A stretch of DNA of 64,000 nucleotides from Lantana camara (GCA_037501455.1 CM074862.1:60047501-60111500), one strand, 5' to 3'; counted from the stretch's first letter, positions 47,075 through 58,506 are shown. Notes: generated by a model not told the origin, from the sequence alone. Numbers and translations are program-made.

Positions 47075-47606
47075 CTCGAATGAAAATAGATGGAGGAAGA
47101 AGATGATTGAACTCCATAACATGAAATTCCTTGGAAAAACTTGATTGAAATAATTGAAATCTCTTCTTCTCTCCTTGATGGATGAACCGAGAGCATAGAG
47201 AGCAAAGTGTTGGGAAGATTTTTGATGAAAATGAAAGAGTAGAAGAATGAAGAAGCATATAACGTGACTCATCATTTGAATTTCATGAAAGTTCACAAAT
47301 TGCAATTTAGTGCCTCATTTATGTAAGTTATGCAATCAAGTTTCATTCCTACAATTTTATTCACTTTGGTTTGGTCCTCGAATTTGAAAGAATGATCATA
47401 TAAGGACAATTTGATAAATAAATCATGTTCGACAATTATTTCACAAAACAATCGAATCCAATTTATAAAATAATTCTCAAGTTGACAAGTGTTTCACATA
47501 TTTTCACGTAAACATATTAAAATATAATTCATATAATTTATCATGAATTGTAGAAATTTAATAAACGAAAGGATTAAAATAAATCCTAACTCTCAAGCGT
47601 TACAAT

Positions 47607-47620
47607 TGTCTCCCCCTTAA
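47607..47620 (-). promoter_or_regulatory. H polypurine tract (copy 1)
   Basis: Element sense TTAAGGGGGAGACA, adjacent to LTR 1. The second copy is at 60974-60987. Confidence 0.88.
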
Positions 47621-47622
47621 GA

Positions 47623-47640
47623 GAATCCGTCCTCGGATTC
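47623..47640 (-). promoter_or_regulatory. H pre-PPT stem-loop (copy 1)
   Basis: Element sense GAATCCG-AGGA-CGGATTC, a perfect 7-bp stem. One pair differs from G by a change on both sides (T-A to C-G). Copy 2 is at 60990-61007. Confidence 0.75.
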
Positions 47641-47824
47641 ACCCTTCCGTGTTCATCCCACGCGGGTTGGCCATTCCACGTCAGGGATTAGTTCGAAAGA
47701 GGTCTTCAATGAACAAGGTTCCTTTAATGCTATCAAGTCAAGGCCCTCAACTTCCCGGAACCTAAACACTCGAAAGAAAATCTAACCTTCCCTTAGAACA
47801 GGTTGACAAGTAGCAGGTAATAAT

Positions 47825-47901
47825 GAGAGTGCCCCGTCTCTCAAACAAACGACGAGAGAACCCCGTCTCTCAAGCAAGTAACATGAGAACCCCGTCTCTT
47901 G
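47825..47901 (-). repeat. H hairpin array, three units (copy 1)
   Basis: GAGAGTGCCCCGTCTCTC at 47825, GAGAGAACCCCGTCTCTC at 47854 and a decayed unit at 47884: spacing 29-30 bp. Copy 2 starts at 61192. Same motif as the larger array in F. Confidence 0.88.
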
Positions 47902-48073
47902 AACAACAAAATAAAACCAACTAAGAAGGAATCAAATGTAACAATAATGAGGTATATGATGCACATGATATGCATGATCAAGTGTACCGTTCACCGTGGA
48001 TTGAAATTCTTTCATTGTGGTAATTCGGTTGACCGCTTGCTTCTTTAAATTACTTCCTTGGCCGGCTCTCCCC

Positions 48074-48107
48074 CTTAAGAAAGAAAATGAAAATTTTCTT
48101 TCTTAAG
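48074..48107. repeat. Perfect 15-bp inverted repeat with 4-base loop in H
   Basis: Left arm CTTAAGAAAGAAAAT, loop GAAA on the plus strand, right arm ATTTTCTTTCTTAAG. Its left arm abuts CTCCCCC, so in element sense CTTAAGGGGGAGAG forms a second PPT-like run. Copy 2 at 61441-61474 is identical. Confidence 0.93.
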
Positions 48108-48477
48108 CCTTTTGAAATCTGAATCGGGCGTCCAATTGCTCAAACTTTACTTAATTCGGCAAACTAGATTGATAGCTGCAGCGGTAGAGATAGGAAGAAT
48201 CTACTAACAATAAACACTAATAATGCATGCCGGTTAAAATGTCAATGTACGTGTCACACTTATAAACAATTTAGAATGCAAAATGTCACCACTAATATCA
48301 ACAAAGTTCAAGTTGACACGTTGAACATATAAATTTTCAATTCACATAAGGTCAATTAATCAACACTTAGTGGGAAGAATCAACGCAATGCACAAAGTAT
48401 CAAGTAATTCCTAAGCCGTATGACCTAGACTTGACACGACACGATGCTAGAACCGCGGTTTTGTAACCGGGCTCTGA

Positions 48478-50394
48478 TGTTGGAAAACACGAATCAGAAA
48501 GCAGTGGAATTTAAAAAAATTTCCCAACAAAAGGACCTTGAACTCGCAATCGTGTAACCAAATTCATAAAGATAGAAAACTTACTTTTCTTTTATTCTTT
48601 CTTGAAGCGTTTCAAGCCACCCAAGAACGCTCTTCTCGCGGCTTGATCCCCTTTCCTTGGTAAAGCTCGAATCTTCAAACTTCTAACTTGAAGTCTCTAG
48701 AGAAAGTCCACCAACTTGATCACAATCTAACTAGTAAGGATGCTAGTTCTCTAGTTAGTGTTTAGGCTTAACCTAGGGTTTAATTTAATCTTGGAGAAAG
48801 GAAGGTGTTCAACACATGAACCAAGAATTGTCTATTTAGCTCCATAAGGAGCTCGAGCTCCCCTATTTATAGGGAGGGGGTGCCGAAATTCCTAGTCCTT
48901 TATGGGCTAGGATTTTGGTCCCTCTCTCCTATTACTTGATCATCAAGTATTTTCCAACTTTGACTTTGAATTCTAATTCAAGTCAACTTCTAAGAGAGCT
49001 AAAAATATCCAAACTATTTTTGGATAATTTTATACTTTATTTATTATAAAATAAATAACTTATTTTTATCTAATTAATTAATTCGTAATTAATTAACTAG
49101 ATTATTTTCTCCAAAATTAGACTTTCTTTTTAATTCAAAATTAAACCAAAGTCCATTAAATAATTAACTAATTAATTATTTAATATATATATAATATATA
49201 TATATACACACGTGTGTGACACGTGTCACTCACGTGAGCCACACTTGTGGAACCCTCTTGGCCCGATTAACTCGTTTAATTATTTTAAAGCCTCAACTCA
49301 TGTAACCAAGTTGTTGTGTGTGACCCTCTAGGTTCTCAATTCAATTAGCAGTGACCCTAATTAATTAATTCACTAATTAATTAATCAGTCCACAGATTAA
49401 ACGACCATAGTCTAGCAACAGGTGTTTAACCCCTAGCTGAATTGGAATGTTCGGATTTGACAGAACCTTTAAGTCATTGATTCATGTGAGATACAATCCT
49501 CCTACTTACTATCTCTCAACCAAGATCTAGGGCAAGGGAATAATCAGAACCCTAATAATCCGGTCTTAAAGCTATGTGCATTTCATATCCATTTGATCTC
49601 AATCCAAGAAACCCTTTTCTTGATGTCTTGATCTACTGCCTTGGCCAAGGACTCCATATGGCATATGAATGACTTACACAATAAGAGATCACCTTGCATA
49701 TGCAAGTGTAGGTCCTTTCTTGATTCTCATTCACTTTCATGAGTCACTTGTGCAGCCCCAGGATAAGCCTTGAATCAGTTGTCTAAGGCGACACCCTTTA
49801 AAGCTTATACCTAAGACTACAGAGTTAACTCATAAAGTAACATGGAACCTCAAGTCTAAGGATCAATTAATCACATCAATGACTCGTGAGATATTTCCTA
49901 ATCTGGAAGTTTCCATTTCCTGAAATAGAAACTTCCTTTCCCATTTAGGAATGTTCTCACACGGGGCACCTCAGTGAACTTACTTATTAAAGCAAACACC
50001 CTCATGTATCATGCACGTATCAACTATACACTTTCCACCTCCATGAAACAAGGTGGTCCTTCTTAAGGGCGTGATCCCACAAGCAAGCCTTAGAGGAGTT
50101 AGGTTGACACTCCCACTGTCTGTAGGACTCATCGGCTTGGAGTATTTTACTAATCATGACTTATGTGATATAGGGCTCGTTTCATGAACCATTTCACCTA
50201 AATGGTAGAGTCCTAAAGTCATCAGGATTAGGGGAGTTCTCATGCATGCACATCTAAAGTAAACGCATACCAAACAAGAGCATATAAAGAAGTGTTGCCT
50301 CAATTCGTTATTTCATTCAAAGATTGTCTGTGATTACAATAAGGAAAAGCACAAAGCGGATATACAATCGGCTTTTCGGGCACTATTCCTAACA
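48478..50394 (-). repeat. I 3' LTR (1917 bp)
   Basis: Plus-strand ends TGTTGG and CTAACA. It carries three CACGTG boxes at 49209, 49220 and 49231 next to a TA-rich tract. The PPT (element sense CAAGTGGGAGAT) adjoins at 50395-50408. Confidence 0.95.
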
Positions 50395-50408
50395 ATCTCC
50401 CACTTGCC
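50395..50408 (-). promoter_or_regulatory. I polypurine tract
   Basis: Element sense CAAGTGGGAGAT, immediately before TGTTAGGAA of the LTR and just after the pol stop codon at 50411. Confidence 0.85.
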
Positions 50409-50410
50409 CG

Positions 50411-52414
50411 TCAAAGCCATTCTAAAGCTACTCTAAGTCCCATCTTCTGAAGATGACCTTGGAAAGCTTCTCGACTAAGGGGTTTAGTAAGTGGATCTGC
50501 CACGTTCTCTGCTGATGTGACCCTCTCAATTAGCATATCTCCTCTTTTGATAATATCACGGATTAGGTGATACTTCCTCATAATGTGCTTGGTCCGTTGG
50601 TGAGATTTTGGTTCTCTTGCTTGAGCAACCGCCCCAGTGTTGTCACAAAACACAGTAATGGGGTCTTTCATGCTAGGAACAACATTCAACTCTTGAATGA
50701 AGTTTCTAATCCAAACACCTTCCTTAGCTGCATCATTTGCAGCTAAGTATTCGGCCTCAGTGGTCGAATCTGCAGTGGTAGTTTGCTTGGAACTCTTCCA
50801 ACTCACTGCTCCGCCGTTTAGGCAGAAAATGTATCCTGACATTGACTTAAAATCATCTAAGTCAGATGCAAAGCTTGCATCGCAGTATCCTTCGACAGTA
50901 AGATCTTTCTGACCTCCGTAAACTAAGAATAAATCTTTAGTACTTTTCAAGTACTTAAGAATATTCTTCACGGCAGCCCAATGACCATCTCCAGGGTCAG
51001 ATTGGAAACGACTCGTTACACTAAGTGCATAAGCCACATCCGGTCGAGTATATAACATTGCATACATTATGCTACCTATTGCTGACGCATAAGGTGTATG
51101 AGTCATTCTCTCCTTCTCAAGGTTAGTCTTAGGACACATCTTCTTTGAAAGACATGTTCCTACACTCATAGGAAGGTTCTTAACCTTTGCTGACTCCATA
51201 TTGAATCTCTTCAATACTTTGTCAATGTACATCGATTGTGATAGTCCTATTAACCTTCTAGATCTATCTCTATAGATTTTAATTCCAAGGATATAGGACG
51301 CATCACCAAGATCTTTCATCTCGAATTGGTTCGATAACCGTAACTTAGTTACATTCATGTCATCCTTCGAATTCCCAATAAGAAGGATGTCATCAACATA
51401 AAGTACTAAGAATTGCACTGAGGTCTCCAATTCCTTTCTATACACACATGATTCATTCATAATTTGGATGAAGCCAAACGCTTTGACCGATTCATCAAAT
51501 CGAATGTTCCAATTCCTAGAAGCCTGTTTCAATCCATAGATTGATCTTTGGAGTTTGCAAACCTTTTGCTCACTCCCACTGAATGTGAAACCTATGGGTT
51601 GCTCCATATAGATGTCTTTATCAATGTCACCATTGAGAAAGGCAGTTTTCACATCCATTTGCCATATCTCATAGTCATAATATGCAGCAATGGCAAGCAT
51701 GATTCGAATGGACTTTTGCATTGCAACTGGTGAAAAGGTTTCGTCAAAGTCTACGCCGGGTCTTTGAGTGAATCCTTTTGCAACCAGTCTTGCCTTGTAG
51801 GCTGCAATGCTTCCATCAACTCCAAGCTTTCTCTTAAAGATCCATTTGCAACCTATGGGTTTGACCCCATCAGGCAAATCTACCAAGGTCCAAACTTGGT
51901 TGGAGTTCAAGGAATCCATTTCGGATTTCATGGCTTCTATCCACTGTTCAGAGTCAGAATCTGAAAGTGCCTTCTCATATGTTAAAGGATCATTATCCTT
52001 TTGAGAGATTTTATGGAAGAATCCATACCATCTCTCCGGCTGTCTAGGAGTGCGTTCAGAACGCCTTAGAGGAGGATTTTCATGTGTATCGAAATTCGTG
52101 ATTGGTTGTGGTTGATCAGAGTGGGACGTTTCTTCAGTGGGTGGTGTGGGGTCACTTTGTACTTCTTCTAATTCTATGATCTTGCCTTTCTTTTCTTTAA
52201 GGAACGGTTCCTCAAGAAAAGTGGCGTTTCTGGAAACAAACACCTTTTGCTCAGATTGATCATAGAAATAGTATCCTATGGATTCCTTAGGATAACCTAC
52301 AAAGTAGCATAAGTTAGAACGAGATTCTAACTTATCTCCCACTGTCCTCTTCACGTAAGCAGGACAACCCCAAATTCTTAAGTAAGAATAACTAGGGATT
52401 TTACCATGCCACAT
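50411..52414 (-). pseudogene. I pol, 3' part: reverse transcriptase and RNase H
   Basis: A 667-codon open frame. It begins in the integrase C-terminal region (HLRIWG-like, CPAYVKR), then an acidic linker. Reverse transcriptase motifs are KWIFKRKLGVDGSI, KARLVAKGFTQ, MDVKTAFLNGD, LKQASRNWN and the catalytic YVDDILLIGN. RNase H shows GYCDASFASD, the acidic residue in TTEAEYLAANDAAKE and CDNTGAV, with a terminal MGLR segment. It is open and looks well preserved, but the frame is cut from its N-terminal part by TAA at 52415-52417. Typical Copia (Pseudoviridae-type) order. Confidence 0.93.
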
Positions 52415-53758
52415 TTAATAGGGCGTCTTGGGGACTGACTTAGAGGGAACTAGATTCAGAATCTTTGCTGCACTTTCTAGGGCATAACCCCAGAAAGAAG
52501 GTGGTAAGTCAGTGAAACTCATCATGGAACGAACCATATCAAGTAGGGTTTGATTCCTTCTCTCAGAAACTCCATTAAGCTGAGGAGTTCCCGGAGGAGT
52601 CCACTGAGAGATAATCCCATTATCTTTGAGATGATTAAGGAATTCTTCACTAAGATACTCGCCTCCTCGATCAGATCGAAGTGCTTTGATCTTGTGACCA
52701 GTTTGGTTCTCAACCTCCTTTTGAAATTCTAAGAATTTCTCAAAAGCTTCAGATTTATACTTCATTAAGTATACGTAACCATACCGACTAAAGTCATCAG
52801 TAAAGGTTATGAAGTACTGATGATTGTTTCTAGTGCTTACACTAAGCGGTCCACAAACATCAGTATGGATCAAATCCAAAACCTCAGTGGCACGTTCCAC
52901 AGTTCCTTTAAAAGGAACTTTGGACATCTTTCCTTTGAGACAGGATTCGCAAGAGGTCAACTCTTTGAGATCATTTTCAGAGAATGATCCTAAAGTGTTT
53001 ATCTTGCTAATTCTGTTCTTGGAAATGTGTCCTAATCTAGCGTGCCATAAGGGAGCTGAAACTTTGTCATCTCTCTTACGCTTTGTTTCTCGTTGTATAT
53101 TCATAATATTGATATTTTGAGTTAGGTAAAGTCCATTACTTAGAGTACCGATGTGAACGGAAGAGTTGTTCCGTTTGATAAAATATTTACCATTCTTAAT
53201 ATAAGTTTCATAACCTTCACAACCTAATATTGGAACTAAAATTATATTATGAATAATGCTCGGTACATAAAGGACTTTGTTCAATACTAACTCAAAACTA
53301 CCTAAATCTAATCTAATTGTGCCTAAAGCTCGAGCTTCAACGTTTGAGCCATCGCCGATCTTCAAGACACATTCTCCTTCTTTGAGTTGTTGGACCTCAC
53401 TTAGCATCTGTACATCATTACAGATATGAGTTCCACAACCGGTATCAAGTACCCAAGAACTAGAATTAATAGAAAGATTTACTTCAACGAGAAAGATACC
53501 TTTCTTTAGAGTAGCCTTGTACTCTGGGCAGTTTCTCCTCCAATGTCCCGCTTTGCCACAATGGAAGCAAACATCCTCTTTCTGATCACGCTTCTTCTTT
53601 TGGGCCTTCCCCTTCGAAATTCCACCAGTGGGCCTAAGGGGTTTCTTCTTCTTCTTTTGGGATTTCTTGCCCTTACCTTTAGAAGGCCCAGAAGAGGAAG
53701 ATGGAGCATTCACCATCAAAACCTTATTGTCCTTCTTGATCGTGCTTTCAGCAGTCAC
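52415..53758 (-). pseudogene. I pol, 5' part: zinc knuckle, protease, integrase
   Basis: Contains the single gag zinc knuckle CFHCGKAGHWRRNC, then the aspartic protease core WVLDTGCGTHICND. Integrase has HARLGHISKN...CESCLKG (zinc region) and the catalytic triad in HTDVCGPL, SDRGGEYLS and NGVSERRNQT. TAA at 52415-52417 terminates it in frame with the following part. A TAG at 53762-53764 lies in frame just upstream, so the frame as given starts after that break rather than at a true initiation codon. Confidence 0.92.
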
Positions 53759-54323
53759 AAGCTAACTAATCAGCTCAGCTACAGTAGCACCAGCATGATT
53801 CATGTTGAAGTTAAGGACAAATGGGTTGAATGATGGTGGGAGCGAAGCTAGCCACTGAAAGCTCATCTTTCAATGGCATGTCCATGGAAGCAAGTTTCTC
53901 AGTAAGGGCAAGAAACTTGAGTCCATATTCATGGACACTTGAACCTTCCCTCATTCTCAAGTGGAACAATTCCTTTGAAGTGTTATACCTTGTAACACGT
54001 TCATGAGGGCGGTAAAGTTGCTCTAAGTGGTCGTAAATCTCCCAAGCAAATTCCATGGCCTCATGTTGCCTTTGCAAGTCCGGAGACATGTTAGCCAACA
54101 TAAGGCAACAGGCTTCGAGATTATCATCCTTTCACTTCTGAATCGCATCCCGCTCGGCCCGAGTGGGAGCCTCCCCTTCGGGACTAGGCTCCCATTCGAA
54201 GAGAACATAAGTTCTCTTCTCAGAATCTAAAATGATTTTTAGATTCCTCAGCCAATCAGAATAGTTAGGACCAGTCAACTTGTTTGACTCGAGGATCGAT
54301 ACAAGAGGGTTTTTGGTTGCCAT
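53759..54323 (-). pseudogene. I gag, N-terminal part
   Basis: ATG at 54323 (MATKNPLVSILESNKLTGPN) starts a typical Copia gag: NYSDWLRNLKIIL, later AWEIYDHLEQLY and LFHLRMREGSSVHEY. TGA at 54132-54134 interrupts it in frame where related proteins have tryptophan (from memory). A frameshift near 53850 and TAG at 53762-53764 follow. It forms the particle shell in functional relatives. Confidence 0.9.
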
Positions 54324-54529
54324 TTCAAAACACGTAGAGAATCACAGAATCTATGACCTAAATGGTAAAACAGAGAACTAGTGAGCATGCTGAATTATAA
54401 CGATATACAAAAGATAAGGTCTTTAATCTATTGTAGCTCCCACTGTTTTTCAAAGATCTAGAATTCCCAAAGATCTAAGAGGAACACGTTTCCCAATGGG
54501 TACTAAGATCCTAGGCATTTTACCTCGAA

Positions 54530-54851
54530 CCCACGACTCGCGGACATTCTAAGTAAGAACCCTAGGTAGGTACAACTTACCAATTCTAACACCTTTAGAA
54601 TTCTTAGTAATTGTTTTTGCATCACCTATCTTTCAATATGGACCCACGACTCGTGCGACATCCATATTTACTTAGGCGTTAAGCTAGACCCATCAATCAT
54701 AAGATCATGACCAAAACTTAGTTCGAACGACCCACGACTCGTGGACATCGCCCTTGCTAAAATTGACCACGAAATATTGACCATTTAAAAATGATTAATT
54801 AGGTAACTAAGAACTAATAAGCTCCACTAGCTATCCCACGACTCGCGGACA
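54530..54851. repeat. Four CCCACGACTCGYGGACA repeats in the I leader
   Basis: Copies at 54530-54546, 54644-54661, 54731-54747 and 54835-54851, 87-114 bp apart. The core is a near-palindrome (CCACGA/TCGTGG). Sequences between the copies are not alike. Confidence 0.92.
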
Positions 54852-56034
54852 ATAACTAGCTTTACTTACTAAACTTACAACCTATTGATGGAATGCTAGG
54901 AATTTAATTCAAAATTTGCATCTCGAATTAAACACCTATTTGTTCGAAATTAGCTTAATATTTAATGGGAATTTTCGAATCAACCGGAGAGTTGTCCGGT
55001 TCGACCTCACCAACATATATGTTATCCAATTTTATTAGTCTTGATTAATGCAAGTACACTTAAATGCATTTCAAACAAGCACATAAACAGATAACATGTC
55101 CTAGCATGATACTAACATGTAATGATCATGGGTTCTACCTATCTTATGCGTGATATGCGGGAGCCACTCCACAATCACAAGTTCTAACATACATGCCACA
55201 TAAACAGTTTAAATCACATAAGGGAAAGCGGTAACAAAATACAAGCCCTATCTTTATTACATTTAACAATTGAGATTCCCCTCCCTAACATTTTGAGGGG
55301 TCTTCACTTATGGCCTCCTAGTTACTTGAATGTGGTCCATCTTACTCCATGGGTGCATTGTCTCCAAAATGAAAATAAAACCTCACCACCTATCTCTACT
55401 CTCAAATTACAATAAAAAGAAAAAGACATAAAGTAATAAGGCTCAATCTTCATATTGGCCTTAGACAATTACACGGGGCATACCCCGGTCTCAAAAACAG
55501 TAATATGGAAAGCCACATAATAAATCACATAACAGTACGCACATAAGTGAGGCTCCAACCTCAATTGAAAAACGCAACTATAGGGCTCCAACCCCAATTT
55601 AAACCATCCATGTGCATAAATTAAAACTATACATAGATCTAAACCCATGATCACCTAACATGCTTTTGCGAGAATTTAAATTTAGCCAATAAATTAAAAT
55701 TCTCGTTTCAAGTCCTAATGACCTAAAACACGACTTAGATGCAATTCTTGTTCAAGAGCCTTTTCAATAAAACCCGAAAAACAATAAACCAATAAAATTC
55801 CAATTAATTTCCAAAATTAATAATTTTATTCTTTCATTATTTTCAGAAAATAAAATTCATAATTTTCTCAAAATCCAAATCGCTTCAATTTCTCAAAAAT
55901 CCCAATTTAATCAAAATTTTAAAATAATTTTATTTTAATAAAACTGATTTTAAAAGATAAAATTAAAATAAAATTAAATCCGGATTTTACGGACCGAAAA
56001 CACGAAAACCACGAAACACGAAAAACGAGCCCAA

Positions 56035-56290
56035 AAAAAGTGCCCAGCCGCGTGAGGCACCGCCGCGCAGCAGCCCGCGCAGAGCTGGCGACAGTCGCCG
56101 CTCGCGTGCGCACGCTGGGCATGCATCATGCGCGCGCCGCGCGCAGCAGCGCCCGCCGCGACTAGGCGGGCTGAGCAGGCGTCCCGCGCGGTTGCGGGAC
56201 GGGGCATGCCCGGGACGGCTCCCGCGCTGTTGCGGGAGGAGCTGGGCGGCGGCGACGGGCCTGGGCGTGCGACGTGCTAGCACGCCTAGG
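56035..56290. other. GC-rich island in the I leader
   Basis: An abrupt block of very high GC content inside AT-rich leader. It has alternating GC runs, two stem-loops TCCCGC-N6-GCGGGA (56182-56199 and 56220-56237, 38 bp apart) and the palindrome GGGCATGCCC between them. Confidence 0.9.
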
Positions 56291-56560
56291 CTCGTGGCTT
56301 TTCGTGTTCGTTTCGTATTTCTGGGTTTCTAGAAAACTCAGTTCAATCCAAAAATTAAAAATTCGATTTAAACATATTTCAATCAAAACGGTTTTCAAAA
56401 TCACAATTTAAGAAAACAGTTTCAGAAATTCAGGAAAAATTACAGTTTCGTATTTCAGGCTTTCTAAAAGAACTCATGAATACCTAATTCGCATCTAACC
56501 CTAAGAATTTCTACCAAATTCAGAATAATTGAGACGAATCAGAAACACGACTAACGACGT

Positions 56561-56573
56561 GGCTCTGATACCA
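56561..56573 (-). promoter_or_regulatory. I primer-binding site (initiator tRNA-Met)
   Basis: Element sense TGGTATCAGAGCC, 2 bases from the 5' LTR. Confidence 0.93.
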
Positions 56574-56575
56574 CT

Positions 56576-58506
56576 TGTTGGAAAACACGAATCAGAAAGC
56601 AGCGGAATTTAAAAAATTTTCCCAACAAAAGGACCTTGAACTCGCAATCGTGTAACCAAATTCGTAATGAAAGAAAACTTACTTTTCTTTTGTTCTTTCT
56701 TGAAGCGTTTCAAACCACCCAAGAACGCTCTTCTCGCGGCTTGATCCCCTCTCCTTGGTAAAGCTCGAATCTTCAAACTTCTAACTTGAAGTCTCTAGAG
56801 AAAGTCCACCAACTTGATCACAATCTAACTAGTAAGGATGCTAGTTCTCTAGTTAGTGTTTAGGCTTAACCTAGGGTTTAATTTAATCTTGGAGAAAGGA
56901 AGGTGTTCAACACATGAACCAAGAATTGTCTATTAGCTCCATAAGGAGCTCGAGCTCCCCTATTTATAGGGAGGGGGTGCCGCAATTCCTAGTCCTTTAT
57001 GGGCTAGGATTTTGGTCCCTCTCTCCTATTACTTGATCATCAAGTATTTTCCAACTTTGACTTTGAATTCTAATTCAAGTCAACTTCTAAGAGAGCTAAA
57101 AATATCCAAACTATTTTTGGATAATTTTATACTTTATTTATTATAAAATAAATAACTTATTTTTATCTAATTAATTAATTCGTAATTAATTAACTAGATT
57201 ATTTTCTCCAAAATTAGACTTTCTTTTTAATTCAAAATTAAACCAAAGTCTATTAAATAATTAACTAATTAATTATTTAATATATATATAATATATATAT
57301 ATACACACGTGTGTGACACGTGTCACAGTGACACGTGTCACTCACGTGAGCCACACGTGTGGAACCCTCTTGGCCCGATTAACTCGTTTAATCATTTTAA
57401 AGCCTCAACTCATGTAACCAAGTTGTTGTGTGTGACCCTTTAGGTTCTCAATTCAATTAGCAGTGACCCTAATTAATTAATTCACTAATTAATTAATCAG
57501 TCCACAGATTAAACGACCATAGTCTAGCAACAGGTGTTTAACCCCTAGCTGAATTGGAATGTTCGGATTCGACAGAACCTTTAAGTCATTGATTCATGTG
57601 AGATACAATCCTCCTACTTACTATCTCTCAACCAAGATCTAGGGCAAGGGAATAATCAGAACCCTAATAATCCGGTCTTAAAGCTAAGTGCATTTCATAT
57701 CCATTTGATCTCAATCCAAGAAACCCTTTTCTTGATGTCTTGATCTACTGCCTTGGCCAAGGACTCCATATGGCATATGAATGACTTACACAATAAGAGA
57801 TCACCTTGCATATGCAAGTGTAGGTCCTTTCTTGAATCTCATTCACTTTCGTGAATCACTTGTGCAGCCCCAGCATAAGCCTTGAATCAGTTGTCTAAGG
57901 CGACACCCTTTAAAGCTTATACCAAAGACTACAGAGTTAACTCATAAAGTAACATGGAACCTCAAGTCTAAGGATCAATTAATCACATCAATGACTCGTG
58001 AGATATTTCCTAATCTGGAAGTTTCCATTTCCTGAAATAGAAACTTCCTTTCCCATTTAGGAATGTTCTCACACGGGGCACCTCAGTGAACTTACTTATT
58101 AAAGCAAGCACCCTCATGTATTACGCACGTATCAACTATACACTTTCCACCTCCATGAAACAAGGTGGTCCTTCTTAAGGGCGTGATCCCACAAGCAAGC
58201 ATTAGAGGAGTCAGGTTGACACTCCCACTGTCTGTAGGACTCATCGGCTTGGAGTATTTTACTAATCATGACTTATGTGATATAGGGCTCGTTTCATGAA
58301 CCATTTCACCTAAATGGTAGAGTCCTAAAGTCATCAGGATTAGGGGAGTTCTCATACATGGACAGCTAAAGTAAACGCATACCAAACAAGAGCATATAAA
58401 GAAGTGTTGCCTCAATTCGTTATTTCATTCAAAGATTGTCTGTCATTACAATAAGGAAAAGCACAAAGCGGATATACAATCGGCTTTTCGGGAACTATTC
58501 CTAACA
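56576..58506 (-). repeat. I 5' LTR (1931 bp)
   Basis: Partner of 48478-50394. It differs by a short duplication that adds CACGTG boxes, plus scattered substitutions. Confidence 0.95.
57275..57359 (-). promoter_or_regulatory. I promoter candidate: G-box cluster and TATA tract
   Basis: Five CACGTG boxes start at 57306, 57317, 57332, 57343 and 57354. In element sense the boxes are followed within about 5 bp by a TATATATATTATATATAT tract, the expected order for a promoter. CACGTG is the plant G-box bound by bZIP and bHLH factors. The 3' LTR has three intact boxes. Confidence 0.6.

Larger units (their letters stand above)
44953..47604 (-). repeat. H LTR 1 (2652 bp)
   Basis: Plus-strand left end TGTAGCACCC, right end GCGTTACA. 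In element sense: donor GAG|GTTAGT at 47074, GC palindromes of GGTCGCGGGCGCGACC type at 46585, 46618 and 46691, branch-point hairpin TCAGTCT-TTAT-AGACTGA at 45325-45342, and acceptor CCTTTCAG ending at 45309. It diverges more from LTRs 2 and 3 than those do from each other. No gene. Confidence 0.95.
47605..48477 (-). other. H internal region 1 (non-coding)
   Basis: Starts with the PPT (47607-47620), then the pre-PPT stem-loop at 47623-47640, a three-hairpin array at 47825-47901 and a perfect 15-bp inverted repeat next to a second PPT-like run (48070-48107). It ends in the leader with AACCGCGGTT (48451-48460) and part of the PBS (GGGCTCTGA, 48469-48477). Copia I interrupts the PBS. No protein signal. 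Confidence 0.88.
54324..56560 (-). other. I long leader between PBS and gag (2.2 kb, non-coding)
   Basis: No convincing frame on the sense strand outside the GC-rich block. It holds four copies of CCCACGACTCG(C/T)GGACA (54530-54851) and a GC-rich block at about 56035-56290. The rest is AT-rich. Three overlapping frames in the GC-rich block are Arg/Ala/Pro-rich artefacts of composition. A leader this long is unusual for the superfamily. Confidence 0.8.
48478..58506 (-). mobile_element. Element I: Ty1/Copia retrotransposon, nearly full length but inactive
   Basis: LTRs at 48478-50394 and 56576-58506, PBS at 56561-56573, gag-pol at 50411-54323 in the Copia order (gag, protease, integrase, reverse transcriptase, RNase H). 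No target duplication: the left flank TCTGA is in the H primer-binding site, and the right flank CAAAA is about 240 bp into the H LTR. Compared with the intact H copy, 249 bp (61844-62092 equivalent) are missing. A 2.2-kb leader lies between PBS and gag. Three stops and a frameshift disable the polyprotein. Confidence 0.93.

Noticed and set aside
55987..56283. Overlapping Arg/Ala/Pro-rich frames of 67-98 codons
   Set aside because: They arise in a GC-rich block where stops are rare in every frame, have no recognisable domain and sit in a non-coding leader.
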